A DNA stretch of 64,000 nt from Martelella mediterranea. Its GTDB lineage: Bacteria; Pseudomonadota; Alphaproteobacteria; Rhizobiales; Rhizobiaceae. The notes beneath the pieces were generated by a model that made no database searches, was not told the DNA's origin, and saw only the letters and a list, made by a program, of their open reading frames with translations. Both the position numbers and the translations under genes were made by a program. Of the stretch, positions 27,504 through 36,494 are shown piece after piece (the first letter of the stretch is position 1; every line of letters begins with the position of its first letter). The DNA is taken from positions 86,938 through 150,937 of the forward strand of contig PVUG01000013.1 in assembly GCA_003001975.1 (NCBI GenBank), read 5' to 3'.

Positions 27504-28994
27504 ATGATGGATGACAGGGCAATGTTTGCGATGGGGTTGCCGGGCGGCATCCGTGACGCCGAACCGGTGGAACCTGTTTCTTCCTCTCCGGCTTCCGGGC
27601 GTGCGCCGGAGGTTGAGCCGGACAGCCGGAAACCGGCCGATCTCGATACCGTGGTGAGCGAACTGATGGCCGCCGCCGGTGCCAAAAAGGATGACGCCGG
27701 TTCAAAGGCTGCGGATGACGGACCGGAACTGCCGGAAGAAGAGGTCGATCTGGGCAGCGTGACGCTGCCGCGCATCAGCGGTGCTGGTGAAAAACAATCT
27801 GCCGGTACGCGGCTGCCGCTGTCGGCGCTGGCATCGTTGCTCGTCCATGTCACCGCCTTTGCAATGGCAATGCATGTGGCCGAGGTTCTTCCCGACGCAC
27901 CGGAAGAAGAGGGCAGCACCGTCGTCAATGTGGTGATGCTGGGCAATGGCGATGTCGATGCCGCGGCAAGCGGCAGCGAAGAGGTTCAGCCGACGGAAGT
28001 CGAGGCCGAGCCTGTCCCCGTCGAGCAGGCGGTGGCGCCCGAGGCGGAAACCCTGGCGCCCGAGGCCGCCGAACCGCCGCCGCCATCCGAAACGCCGGTG
28101 GAACAGACCCCGCCCGTCGAGACATTGTCCGCACCGGCACCTGTGCCCGAGGAGGCCGTTGCTCCGCCGGCCGAGGTCGCGGAGGCGGTTCCTGCCGAAT
28201 CACCCGAACCTGCGCCGGTTGCCGCCCTTTCCAGTCCCGAGCCGGATGTGCTGGCCGTCGCGCCGACCGATGCGACCGCGCCCGACGCCGTGGCTCCGGC
28301 GAGACCAACTGTTCCCGAAACGGTAGCGCCCCCGGAGACCGTCGAGGCAACACCGCCGGATGCGGAAACCACACCGCTTGTGGCCGAGGCAACGCCGACG
28401 GAGACCATCAAGGCGCAGGAAGACGATCCGGAACTGGCCTATGATATCGCACCGCCCGTTCCCCAGCGCTCGCCATGGGAAAGTGAACCGCTGCCGGAGG
28501 ATCAGGTTGCCACCCGACAGGCGCAGGCCGAGCGTCAGCGCCAGCAGACCCGACAGCGGCAGACCGCACAGCGTCAAAGTGCGGGATCCGGTGGTCAATC
28601 GGCGCAGGATGCGCGCCGGGGCTCTGTCAGCGGCAATTCGGAAACCGGCAGCTCGCAGGCCGCCGAAGCGCGCCGCGGCTCTTCCGGCGACGGGGCGGCT
28701 GCAATGGCGAACTACGCCGGCAAGGTCGGTGCGCGCCTGCGCCGGGCCGTGGCCTCCGATCGCCATTATCGCGGCTTAGGGCCGCTGCGCGCGACCGTGG
28801 TCGTTCATGTCACGCTGAACCGCTCGGGCCATATTGCATCGGTGTCGATGGCGCGTTCTTCAGGAAACGGCAGTGTCGATTCGATCGTATTGCAGCGCGC
28901 CCGTTCGGCGGGGCCGTTCGGGGCGTTCCCGTCAAGCTATGCCGGTGCGAGCCATACTTTCCGCCTGCCGATCAATCTTAACCTTCGACGGTAA
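27504..28994 (+). CDS. tonB: TonB energy-transducing protein
   Basis: TonB couples the inner-membrane proton motive force to outer-membrane receptors such as the haem receptor. The protein is 496 residues, about twice the usual size. A long hydrophilic N-terminal region (residues 1-103) precedes the single membrane helix at about 104-125, which keeps the SxxxH motif (Ser111-His115). A Pro/Ala/Glu/Val-rich periplasmic spacer runs to about 340, then a Gln/Arg-rich segment, and the C-terminal receptor-contacting domain (about 400-496, with VVVHVTLNRSGHIASVSM). The divergent haem operon supports the assignment. exbB and exbD are not in the window. Confidence 0.9.
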   Translation: MMDDRAMFAMGLPGGIRDAEPVEPVSSSPASGRAPEVEPDSRKPADLDTVVSELMAAAGAKKDDAGSKAADDGPELPEEEVDLGSVTLPRISGAGEKQSAGTRLPLSALASLLVHVTAFAMAMHVAEVLPDAPEEEGSTVVNVVMLGNGDVDAAASGSEEVQPTEVEAEPVPVEQAVAPEAETLAPEAAEPPPPSETPVEQTPPVETLSAPAPVPEEAVAPPAEVAEAVPAESPEPAPVAALSSPEPDVLAVAPTDATAPDAVAPARPTVPETVAPPETVEATPPDAETTPLVAEATPTETIKAQEDDPELAYDIAPPVPQRSPWESEPLPEDQVATRQAQAERQRQQTRQRQTAQRQSAGSGGQSAQDARRGSVSGNSETGSSQAAEARRGSSGDGAAAMANYAGKVGARLRRAVASDRHYRGLGPLRATVVVHVTLNRSGHIASVSMARSSGNGSVDSIVLQRARSAGPFGAFPSSYAGASHTFRLPINLNLRR

Positions 28995-29003
28995 CGCGCC
29001 TGC

Positions 29004-29864
29004 TCAGCTATTGCCGACTGTGCGCTGCAGGCCCTGAATTGCCGGCTGGTAGTTCGGGTTCAGCGCTTTCGCCTTCTGGTAATAGGAGGCGGCTTCCGAG
29101 AAATTACCCTCGCGCTCGAAGATCAGGCCGAGATTGGCCCAGCTTTCGGCATTGCGCTGATCAAGCGCCAGCGCCTTGTCGAAATCCGAACGCGCATTGC
29201 GGTCGTCATTGAGCGCCAGATAGGAAACGCCGCGTCCGTTATAGGGCTGGGCGGCTTTCGGGGCGAGCGAGATGGCCTTCGAGAAGTCGGCGATTGCCTG
29301 TTCCTGCTGGCCGCGGCGCTGGTAGATCAGGCCGCGATTGTGATAGGCGCGCGGGTCGGTGGTGTTCAGCTGAATGGCGCGGCTGTAGTCGTTGAAGGCG
29401 TCATTCTGCTGGCCGGCCTCCCGGTAGAGGTTTCCGCGCCCGATATAGGCGATGTCGTAATCGCCGTTGATCTGGAGCGCCTTGTTGTAATCGTTCAGGG
29501 CATCCATCCGGCGGCCGAGGCTGCGTTCGATCAGCGCCCGGTTGGCATAGGCCTGGTAATAGTTCGGATTGAGCGCAATCGCCTGGTTGAAATCGTCCAT
29601 CGCGCGCCGGTCGTCGCCCGCACGCCCATAGGCCGCGCCGCGCACATTATAGGGCTCGGGGTCATTGGGATTTGAGGCGATCACATTGGTGAGCGAGGCG
29701 ATATTCTGTTCCGAACCCTGAGCCGTATCGATCGACACGATATTCTGATTCATCATCTGGGAACTCTGGCAGGCAGCGAGCAGGCCGACAGTGCCAGCCA
29801 GAAGTGCGATCCGTATCGCCCGGCCGGAGCCTGTCATGAATGTGCCAGCGGTTGTCTCTGTCAT
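29004..29864 (-). CDS. TPR-repeat lipoprotein
   Basis: This 286-residue lipoprotein has a signal peptide ending in the lipobox LLAAC, followed by at least six tetratricopeptide repeats from about residue 60 to the C-terminus (recognisable by AYNNRG/AYxNRG-type helices and ALxLNPNY turns). It resembles NlpI-like proteins that act as adaptors for periplasmic proteases or cell-wall enzymes, but the partner cannot be read here. The start at 29864 has GAGGGACAAAA upstream; longer in-frame frames reach into rpsU and are spurious. It converges with tonB, 9 bases apart, and lies downstream of rpsU beyond a terminator. Confidence 0.88.
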   Translation of the reverse strand: MTETTAGTFMTGSGRAIRIALLAGTVGLLAACQSSQMMNQNIVSIDTAQGSEQNIASLTNVIASNPNDPEPYNVRGAAYGRAGDDRRAMDDFNQAIALNPNYYQAYANRALIERSLGRRMDALNDYNKALQINGDYDIAYIGRGNLYREAGQQNDAFNDYSRAIQLNTTDPRAYHNRGLIYQRRGQQEQAIADFSKAISLAPKAAQPYNGRGVSYLALNDDRNARSDFDKALALDQRNAESWANLGLIFEREGNFSEAASYYQKAKALNPNYQPAIQGLQRTVGNS

Positions 29865-29942
29865 TTTTGTCCCTCGTGTCGTTCGTCGCGCGCGTTTTGA
29901 GAGCGCGCGGTCTTTTTTTACCGGCGCAAGGTAAATATCTAG

Positions 29943-29974
29943 AAAAAAAAAAGGCGGGGGCCTACGCTCCCGCC
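29943..29974 (-). terminator. Rho-independent terminator after rpsU
   Basis: On the minus strand GGCGGG (from 29974) and CCCGCC (near 29953) pair around the loop, followed by a run of about ten T residues (plus-strand A-run 29943-29952). It separates rpsU from the TPR lipoprotein gene. Confidence 0.88.
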
Positions 29975-30009
29975 ATATCAACATCTTCAATGTGCCGAAA
30001 AAACGACAA

Positions 30010-30222
30010 TCAGCGCGAAACCAGACCTTCGCGGATGGCGCGCTTGCGGGCCAGCTTGCGAACGCGGCGGATCGCTTCGGCCTTTTCGCGGGCGCGCTTC
30101 TGAGAGGGCTTCTCATAGAAATCGCGCATTTTCATTTCGCGGAAGATGCCTTCGCGCTGCATCTTTTTCTTCAGAGCGCGGAGAGCCTGGTCAACATTGT
30201 TGTCGCGGACAAGTACTTGCAC
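30010..30222 (-). CDS. rpsU: 30S ribosomal protein S21
   Basis: This 70-residue basic protein of the small ribosomal subunit assists translation initiation near the 16S rRNA 3' end. The sequence [30 protein letters not shown] is diagnostic, and the C-terminus is rich in Arg and Lys. It is a monocistronic gene ending at a strong terminator and divergent from the sox operon. Confidence 0.97.
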   Translation of the reverse strand: MQVLVRDNNVDQALRALKKKMQREGIFREMKMRDFYEKPSQKRAREKAEAIRRVRKLARKRAIREGLVSR

Positions 30223-30586
30223 GTGTATCCCGTTCCTTAAGATCGTTGGTGTTGTTCAGCCTGACAAATACTTGCAACTCAGGCATCGTTTCCTGTCATT
30301 ATCGGATTTGCCCGATATTTGGCGTCGCGGATACCAGACTTTGCCGGGTAAGTCCAGCCCTTTGCCACGCGGTCCGCGCAATTGCGCCCGATTTGATGCC
30401 GCATTCGCGTCAGCCCCCGGAAATCAGGCGTTCGGGGCCAAAACCGGCCGCACGCGCAGCGGCGTTAAAAACAGATGTCGAACTGAGGCGGCAAAAGCGT
30501 CGCAAAAAGGACGTTGCGTCATATACTGATTTGCGATTGGTATAGGGTAATGATCGGTAACAAACCCGGCCCGAGGGAGCTTTCAG
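30223..30586. other. Intergenic region between rpsU and soxB
   Basis: This 364-base gap separates divergent genes and must hold both promoters. I see no convincing small gene or RNA. On the soxB side, TATAC (30522-30526) and GTATA (30540-30544) form an inverted repeat, and TATACT (30522-30527) could serve as a -10 box; neither assignment is firm. Confidence 0.4.
30522..30544 (+). promoter_or_regulatory. Inverted repeat before soxB
   Basis: TATAC (30522-30526) and GTATA (30540-30544) form a short inverted repeat with a 13-base spacer, about 45 bases upstream of the soxB start. It overlaps a possible -10 box (TATACT). It might be an operator for a sarcosine- or glycine-responsive regulator, none of which is adjacent. 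Weak evidence. Confidence 0.3.
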
Positions 30587-31840
30587 ATGCGCAAATATTC
30601 CGTTTTCGCCCTGGCGCGCGAGGCCATGCGGCATCATTCGGGCTGGGAAAAGCACTGGACTTCGCCCGAGCCGAAGTCCGAATATGATGTCATCATCATT
30701 GGCGGCGGCGGCCATGGCATGGGTGCGGCCTATTATCTCGCCAAGGAACACGGCATCACCAATATCGCGGTGATCGAGAAGGGCTGGATCGGCGGCGGCA
30801 ATACCGGCCGCAACACCACCATCGTGCGTTCCAACTATCTCTACGACGAGAGCATGGACATCTACGAGCACTCCCTCAAGCTCTGGGAAGGTCTGGCGCT
30901 CGATCTCAATTACAATGTGATGTATTCGCCGCGCGGCGTCCTGATGCTGTCGCATAATGAACATGACCGCCAGTCCTTCAAGCGTCACGTTCATGCCAAC
31001 CGGCTTTACGGCATCGACAATGAATGGCTGACGCCGGAAGCGGCGAAAGACTATTGTCCGCCGCTCGATATCGCGGCAACGGCGCGTTATCCCGTCAATG
31101 GCGCGGCACTCCAGCGCCGCGCCGGCACGGCCCGCCACGACGCGGTAATCTGGGGGTATGGACGGGCGGCCTCCGACCGCGGCGTCCACATCATTCAAAA
31201 CTGTGAGGTTACCGGCATTCGCCGCGGCCCCGATGGCGCTGTAACCGGCGTCGAAACCTCCAGGGGCTTCATCGGGGCGAAGAAGATCGGCGTTTCGGCC
31301 TCGGGCCATAATTCCGTGGTGATGTCGATGGCCGATGTCAATCTGCCGCTGGAAAGCCAGCCGCTGCAGGCGCTGGTTTCCGAGCCGCTGAAGCCGATTT
31401 TCCCCTGCGTCGTGATGTCGAATACGGTGCATGCCTATATATCGCAGTCCGACAAGGGCGAACTGGTGATCGGGGCTGGCACCGACCAGTACAATTCCTA
31501 TTCCCAGACCGGGGGCTTGCAGATCATTACCCACACGCTCGACGCCATCTGCGAGCTGTTCCCGATCTTCCGCCGGGTGAAGATGATGCGCCAATGGGGC
31601 GGGATCACCGACAACACGCCCGACCGCTCGCCGATCCAGAGCGTGACCCCGGTTCCCGGCCTCTTCGTCAATTGCGGCTGGGGCACGGGCGGCTTCAAGG
31701 CGACACCGGGCTCGGCCCATCTCTTCGCGCATCTGATCGCCAAAGGCGAGCCGCACAAGCTGGCAGCCGGCCTGACGCTCGACCGTTACCGCACCGGACG
31801 CCTGATCGACGAGGCGGCCGCTGCTGCCGTCGCGCACTGA
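30587..31840 (+). CDS. soxB: Sarcosine oxidase subunit beta
   Basis: This 417-residue FAD/FMN-binding catalytic subunit belongs to heterotetrameric sarcosine oxidase, which oxidises sarcosine to glycine and passes the one-carbon unit to tetrahydrofolate. The dinucleotide-binding motif GGGGHGMGAAYYLA starts near residue 38, GNTGRNTTIVRSNY follows, and the C-terminal GWGTGGFKATPGSA flavin motif is present. It is the first gene of soxB-hydrolase-soxD-soxA-soxG. The usual one-carbon partners glyA, purU and folD are not next to it. Confidence 0.96.
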   Translation: MRKYSVFALAREAMRHHSGWEKHWTSPEPKSEYDVIIIGGGGHGMGAAYYLAKEHGITNIAVIEKGWIGGGNTGRNTTIVRSNYLYDESMDIYEHSLKLWEGLALDLNYNVMYSPRGVLMLSHNEHDRQSFKRHVHANRLYGIDNEWLTPEAAKDYCPPLDIAATARYPVNGAALQRRAGTARHDAVIWGYGRAASDRGVHIIQNCEVTGIRRGPDGAVTGVETSRGFIGAKKIGVSASGHNSVVMSMADVNLPLESQPLQALVSEPLKPIFPCVVMSNTVHAYISQSDKGELVIGAGTDQYNSYSQTGGLQIITHTLDAICELFPIFRRVKMMRQWGGITDNTPDRSPIQSVTPVPGLFVNCGWGTGGFKATPGSAHLFAHLIAKGEPHKLAAGLTLDRYRTGRLIDEAAAAAVAH

Positions 31841-31850
31841 GGGGACGGCG

Positions 31851-32687
31851 ATGCTCTGGAACGTCAACCAGAAGACGGAGACCAGCGCAGGCACGGTTGC
31901 CTGGGGCTCGGCGGGCGAGGGGCCGCCGCTGGTGCTGGCCCATGGCTGGCCATGGTCGTCGTTTTCCTGGCACCGGATGATCCTGCCCCTGTCGCGGGCC
32001 TATACCGTCTACTGGTACGACATGCCGGGGTTCGGCCGCTCGGCGAAGGACCCGGAGCAGGCGACCGGCCTGGATGTTCAGGGGCTGATCTTCAAGGAGA
32101 TGCTGACCTATTGGGGGCTCGAATCCCCGAGTGTTTTCGCCCATGATTTCGGCGGGGCGGTCTCATTGCGCGCCCATCTTTTGCATGATGTCGCCTATAA
32201 TGATCTGCTGTTGATGAATGTGGTGGCGGTCAGCCCCTGGGGATCGGAATTTTTCGATCATGTCAGCCGCCATATCGATGCGTTCACGCCGTTGCCGCCG
32301 CATATTCATGCGGCCATCGTTGCCGCCTATATTCGCGGCGCGCTGGTCAACGAGATCGATGAACACGAGCTGCATGAACTGGTGTCGCCCTGGCTGACGC
32401 CGGAAGGGCAGGCCAGTTTCTACAAGCAGTTTGCCGCAGCCGACGAGCGTTTTACCGATGAATTCGCCGACAGGCTGAACGCGATCGCCTGTCCCGTCAG
32501 CGTCATCTGGGGCGAAAAAGACCCGTGGATACCGATTGCGCGTGGCCATCAGCTTGCCGGCGCCATTGGCGTTCAGCTTCACCCGCTGGAAGGCGCCGGC
32601 CATATGCCGCAGCTGGAAACACCGCGCCCGCTGCTCGACCTCATCACCTCGTTATCCGATACCCTACCCGAACTGGAAGGGAACTAG
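31851..32687 (+). CDS. Alpha/beta hydrolase with aspartate nucleophile in sox operon
   Basis: This 278-residue alpha/beta-fold hydrolase lies 10 bases after soxB and 3 before soxD, so it is part of the operon. The oxyanion motif HGWPW is at residues 31-35. The nucleophile elbow is AHDFGG with Asp99 instead of serine, the arrangement of haloalkane or haloacetate dehalogenases and epoxide hydrolases. Asp224 (GEKDPWIP) and His251 (GAGHMPQ) could complete the catalytic site. The substrate is unknown. Its place inside a sarcosine oxidase operon suggests a compound that yields sarcosine, glycine or another methylated amine, but that is inference. Confidence 0.85.
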   Translation: MLWNVNQKTETSAGTVAWGSAGEGPPLVLAHGWPWSSFSWHRMILPLSRAYTVYWYDMPGFGRSAKDPEQATGLDVQGLIFKEMLTYWGLESPSVFAHDFGGAVSLRAHLLHDVAYNDLLLMNVVAVSPWGSEFFDHVSRHIDAFTPLPPHIHAAIVAAYIRGALVNEIDEHELHELVSPWLTPEGQASFYKQFAAADERFTDEFADRLNAIACPVSVIWGEKDPWIPIARGHQLAGAIGVQLHPLEGAGHMPQLETPRPLLDLITSLSDTLPELEGN

Positions 32688-32690
32688 AAA

Positions 32691-32993
32691 ATGCTGCTTA
32701 TTCATTGTCCCTATTGCGGCGAAGCGCGAAGCGAACTGGAATTTTCGGCCGCCGGCGAAGCCCATATCGACCGGCCGCAGAATATCGCTGAAATTTCCGA
32801 TGAGGATTTTGCGGCCTATTTCTTCATGCGCACCAATCCCAAGGGTATCCATTACGAGCGCTGGCGCCATGCCCATGGCTGCGGCCGGTTCTTCAATGCC
32901 GTGCGCGATACCGTTTCCGACCGGTTCCTGAAAACCTACAAGGCCGGCGAACCGAAGCCCGACCGTGCCGAATTCGAGGGAGAAGGCCGATGA
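32691..32993 (+). CDS. soxD: Sarcosine oxidase subunit delta
   Basis: This 100-residue subunit is characterised by a zinc-binding CPYCGEARSELEF near the start and histidines and cysteine further on (HYERWRHAHGCGRFFNAVRDT). The delta subunit is structural and binds zinc in the heterotetramer. Its stop overlaps the soxA start by 4 bases (ATGA). Confidence 0.95.
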   Translation: MLLIHCPYCGEARSELEFSAAGEAHIDRPQNIAEISDEDFAAYFFMRTNPKGIHYERWRHAHGCGRFFNAVRDTVSDRFLKTYKAGEPKPDRAEFEGEGR

Positions 32994-35947
32994 GCGGCGC
33001 ATTGCGTATCGAGGGCAAGGGGCGCCTCACGCCCGCCAAGACCATCCGCTTCACCTTCGACGGCAAGAGTTATTCCGCGCTGGAAGGCGATACACTGGCC
33101 TCCGCGCTGCTTGCCAATGGCATTCATCTGGTCGGCCGGTCCTACAAATATCACCGCCCGCGCGGGTTTCTGACGGCGGGCTCGGAAGAGCCGAATGCGC
33201 TGTTCGATATTTCCCGTGACAGTGCGCGGCGTCAGCCGAATGTGCGCGGCCCGGTGCAGGAAGTGTTCGACGGCATGACGGCGTCGTCGCAAAACCGCTG
33301 GCCGTCGCTCTCCTTCGATGCCGGCGCGATCAATGATTTCCTGTCGCCCTTCTTCATCGCCGGGTTTTACTACAAGACCTTCATGTGGCCGCGCATTGCC
33401 TGGCACAAGCTCTATGAGCCGCTGATCCGCAGGGCCGCAGGCCTTGGCGTTGCGCCCACGGAGGAAGATGCCGATACCTATGCCTGCCGCTACATCCATT
33501 GCGATGTGCTGGTGGTCGGCGCCGGGCTTGCCGGACTGACGGCCGCACTTTCTGCAGCGCGGGCCGGCAAGGATGTCATCCTCTGCGATGAAAAGCCGGA
33601 GCCGGGCGGGGCGCTTCAGTATGAAACCGGCACGACGGTGGATGGCAAACCTGGCTATGAATGGGCGCTGGCTGCCGTGGACGAGCTTCGCGGCATGGAC
33701 AATGTCCGCTTTCTGCCGCGGACCACGGCATTCGGCTATTACAACCACAATTTCCTCGCGCTTTGCGAACGGCTGACCGATCATCTGCCGACGGGCAAGG
33801 CGAACGGCCCGCGCGAGCGGCTCTGGCAGGTGCGCACCGGCGAGGTGATCGTGGCCACCGGCGCCATCGAGCGACCGATGGTGTTTCCGCAAAACGACCG
33901 TCCCGGCATCATGCTGGCCTCTGCCGCACGCGCCTATCTGAACCATTACGGTGTTGCCGTCGGACGTAAGGTCGGCGTCTGCTGCGCCCATGATTCGGCC
34001 TATGAGGCGGCAATCGATCTGAAGAACGCCGGTGTCGATGTGGTCGCCATTATCGACAGCCGCAGGCAGGCCGGTTCCGGGCTTGCCGAGGCGGCAAGGG
34101 CGCTCGGCATCAAGGTGCTCGCCAATCATGCGGTTGTCGGCACCAAGGGTCGCCTTCGGGTATCCTCAATGAAGGTGAAGGACAAGGAAAGCGGCAAGAC
34201 CCGCAGCTTCGATATCGACGCGCTGATCACCTCGGCAGGCTGGACCCCGTCGGTTCACCTGTTCTCCCAGTCGCGCGGCAAGCTGGTGTTTGACGCCGAA
34301 GAACAGCGTTTCGTGCCCGGCACCTATGCGCAGAACACTATCTGCGTCGGCGCCTGCAACGGCACGGATGCCATTCACGCGGCAATCGGCGAGGCGGCAG
34401 CGGCCGGTGGCGGGACTGTCGATATCGCAGGCGAAAATGCCCATCAGTGGACCGGGGGCATGCTGGGCGAGGACGAGACCGCCGACAGCCATGCCCGCGC
34501 CTTCATCGACTATCAGCACGATGTCTGCGCCAAGGATATCCGTCAGGCCGTGCATGAGGGCATGGCCTCGATCGAGCACATCAAGCGCTTCACCACCAAT
34601 GGCATGGCCTCCGATCAGGGCAAGCTTTCCAACATGCACGGCCTGGCGATTGCCGCCGAAATGCTGGACAGGCCGATCCCGCAGGTGGGGCTGACCACGT
34701 TCCGCCAGCCGTTCACGCCGGTCACCTTCGGCACGCTGATCGGCCATTCGCGCGGGCCGCTGTTCGATCCGGCGCGCAAGACGCCGATTGGCGGCTGGGC
34801 GGAAGATGAGGGTGCAGCCTTCGAGGATGTCGGCAACTGGAAGCGGGCCTGGTATTTCCCGCGCGCGGGCGAGACCAAGCATGATGCCGTCAACCGCGAG
34901 TGCCGCACGGTGCGCGAGAGCGCCGGTGTCTTCGATGCCTCGACGCTTGGCAAGATCGAGGTCGTCGGCCCGGATGCCGAAGCCTTCATGAACCTGATGT
35001 ATTCCAACGCATGGTCAACGCTGAAACCCGGCAAATGCCGCTACGGCCTGATGCTGCGCGAGGACGGCTATATCTATGACGACGGCGTGGTCGGCCGGCT
35101 GGCCCATGATCGCTTCCATGTGACGACGACGACGGGCGGCGCGCCGCGCGTGCTCAACCTGATGGAAGACTACCTCCAGACAGAATTTCCGCATCTGAAG
35201 GTGTGGCTGACATCGGCAACCGAACAATGGGCGGTGATTGCCGTTCAGGGGCCGAAGGCGCGCGAGATCATCGAACCCTTTGTCGAGGGCGTGGATATTT
35301 CGGCGGAAGCGTTCCCGCATATGAGCCTTGCCGAATGCACCGTCTGCGGTGTTCCCGCACGGCTTTTCCGGGTGTCGTTTACCGGCGAACTGGGCTTTGA
35401 AATCAACGTGCCGGCCGATTACGGGCTTTCCGTGTGGAAGGCGATTTTCGAGCGTGCCGAGAGCTTCGGGGCCTGTGCCTATGGCACCGAGACCATGCAT
35501 GTGCTGCGTGCCGAAAAGGGCTATATCGTCGTCGGGCAGGATACCGACGGCACGGTAACCCCGTTCGACGCCGGCATGGGCTGGGCGGTCTCGAAGAAAA
35601 AGACCGATTTCGTCGGCATTCGCGGGCTGAAGCGTCCCGATCTTGTGGCCGAAGACCGCAAGGAGCTTGTCGGTCTGATGGTCAAGAACAATTCCCGTAT
35701 GGTGCTGGAAGAAGGCGCCCAGATCGTTGCCGACCCCAATGCGGAAAAGCCGGTGCCGATGCTCGGCCATGTAACGTCCGCCTACTGGTCGGAAGCGCTG
35801 CAGAGCGGCATTGCCATGGCGGTGGTCAAGAATGGCCACAAGCTGAAGGGCGAAACGCTATACGTGCCGATGCCCGACCGCACGATTGCCGTCGAGGTGG
35901 TCGACACGGTTTTCTATGACAAGGAAGGAGCCCGCATCCATGGCTGA
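32990..35947 (+). CDS. soxA: Sarcosine oxidase subunit alpha
   Basis: This is the 985-residue large subunit. The N-terminal part (about 15-110) has the ferredoxin-like fold found in this subunit (FTFDGKSYSALEGDTLASALLANG). A two-dinucleotide-binding region follows, with VVGAGLAGLTAALSAARAG at about residues 174-192, and binds NAD. The C-terminal half (about 600-985) is related to the glycine cleavage T protein and binds tetrahydrofolate, which accepts the methylene group. It overlaps soxD by 4 and soxG by 8 bases. Confidence 0.97.
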   Translation: MSGALRIEGKGRLTPAKTIRFTFDGKSYSALEGDTLASALLANGIHLVGRSYKYHRPRGFLTAGSEEPNALFDISRDSARRQPNVRGPVQEVFDGMTASSQNRWPSLSFDAGAINDFLSPFFIAGFYYKTFMWPRIAWHKLYEPLIRRAAGLGVAPTEEDADTYACRYIHCDVLVVGAGLAGLTAALSAARAGKDVILCDEKPEPGGALQYETGTTVDGKPGYEWALAAVDELRGMDNVRFLPRTTAFGYYNHNFLALCERLTDHLPTGKANGPRERLWQVRTGEVIVATGAIERPMVFPQNDRPGIMLASAARAYLNHYGVAVGRKVGVCCAHDSAYEAAIDLKNAGVDVVAIIDSRRQAGSGLAEAARALGIKVLANHAVVGTKGRLRVSSMKVKDKESGKTRSFDIDALITSAGWTPSVHLFSQSRGKLVFDAEEQRFVPGTYAQNTICVGACNGTDAIHAAIGEAAAAGGGTVDIAGENAHQWTGGMLGEDETADSHARAFIDYQHDVCAKDIRQAVHEGMASIEHIKRFTTNGMASDQGKLSNMHGLAIAAEMLDRPIPQVGLTTFRQPFTPVTFGTLIGHSRGPLFDPARKTPIGGWAEDEGAAFEDVGNWKRAWYFPRAGETKHDAVNRECRTVRESAGVFDASTLGKIEVVGPDAEAFMNLMYSNAWSTLKPGKCRYGLMLREDGYIYDDGVVGRLAHDRFHVTTTTGGAPRVLNLMEDYLQTEFPHLKVWLTSATEQWAVIAVQGPKAREIIEPFVEGVDISAEAFPHMSLAECTVCGVPARLFRVSFTGELGFEINVPADYGLSVWKAIFERAESFGACAYGTETMHVLRAEKGYIVVGQDTDGTVTPFDAGMGWAVSKKKTDFVGIRGLKRPDLVAEDRKELVGLMVKNNSRMVLEEGAQIVADPNAEKPVPMLGHVTSAYWSEALQSGIAMAVVKNGHKLKGETLYVPMPDRTIAVEVVDTVFYDKEGARIHG

Positions 35948-36494
35948 GGAATTCGTTGCCGAACGCACCCTGCCGCTTGACGGCGTTTATGGCGGTTCGG
36001 GGCTGGCCCGGCTGACGGTTGCGGCTCCTGCGAGCCGGCTTTCGCTGCGCGCCGGCGAAGACGCGCTGCAGGCGCTTGGCGCTGCGCTGGAACTCGATCT
36101 GCCGGTTGTCCCGCTGACGGCGACCGGCGATAACGGGCGTTACGCCTTCTGGCTCGGGCCGGATGAATGGCTGGTTATCGACGAAAACGGCGGGAACCTG
36201 ATGCAACGTCTTCACGGCGTCGAAGTGCTGCATTCCGCCGTTGACGTCTCCCATCGCAACATCGCCGTCATGGTCGACGGACCGGGAGCGGCCGAGGTTT
36301 TGAACGCGGCCTGCCCGATGGACCTGAGACTGGAGAAATTTCCGGTCGGCAAGGTTGCGCGCACCGTTCTGGGCAAGGCGGAAATCGTGCTGTTCAGGCA
36401 AGCGGAAACGGCGTTCAGGCTCGAATGCTGGCGTTCGTTTGCGCCGTATGTGTTCGGCCTTCTTGATCAGGGGGTAAGGGACGCCGCTTACTGA
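35940..36494 (+). CDS. soxG: Sarcosine oxidase subunit gamma
   Basis: This 184-residue subunit is the smallest GcvT-like component of the heterotetramer. FWLGPDEWLVI near residues 60-70 and VDVSHRNIAVMVDGPGAAEVLNAACPMDL are typical of the family. Its ATG overlaps the end of soxA by 8 bases, and its own end overlaps the convergent DUF2332 gene by 7 bases. Confidence 0.94.
   Translation: MAEEFVAERTLPLDGVYGGSGLARLTVAAPASRLSLRAGEDALQALGAALELDLPVVPLTATGDNGRYAFWLGPDEWLVIDENGGNLMQRLHGVEVLHSAVDVSHRNIAVMVDGPGAAEVLNAACPMDLRLEKFPVGKVARTVLGKAEIVLFRQAETAFRLECWRSFAPYVFGLLDQGVRDAAY

Noticed and set aside
30250..30480. Possible tRNA or small RNA in the rpsU-soxB gap
   Set aside because: No cloverleaf with a T-loop or CCA-proximal stem can be drawn; composition is ordinary intergenic DNA.
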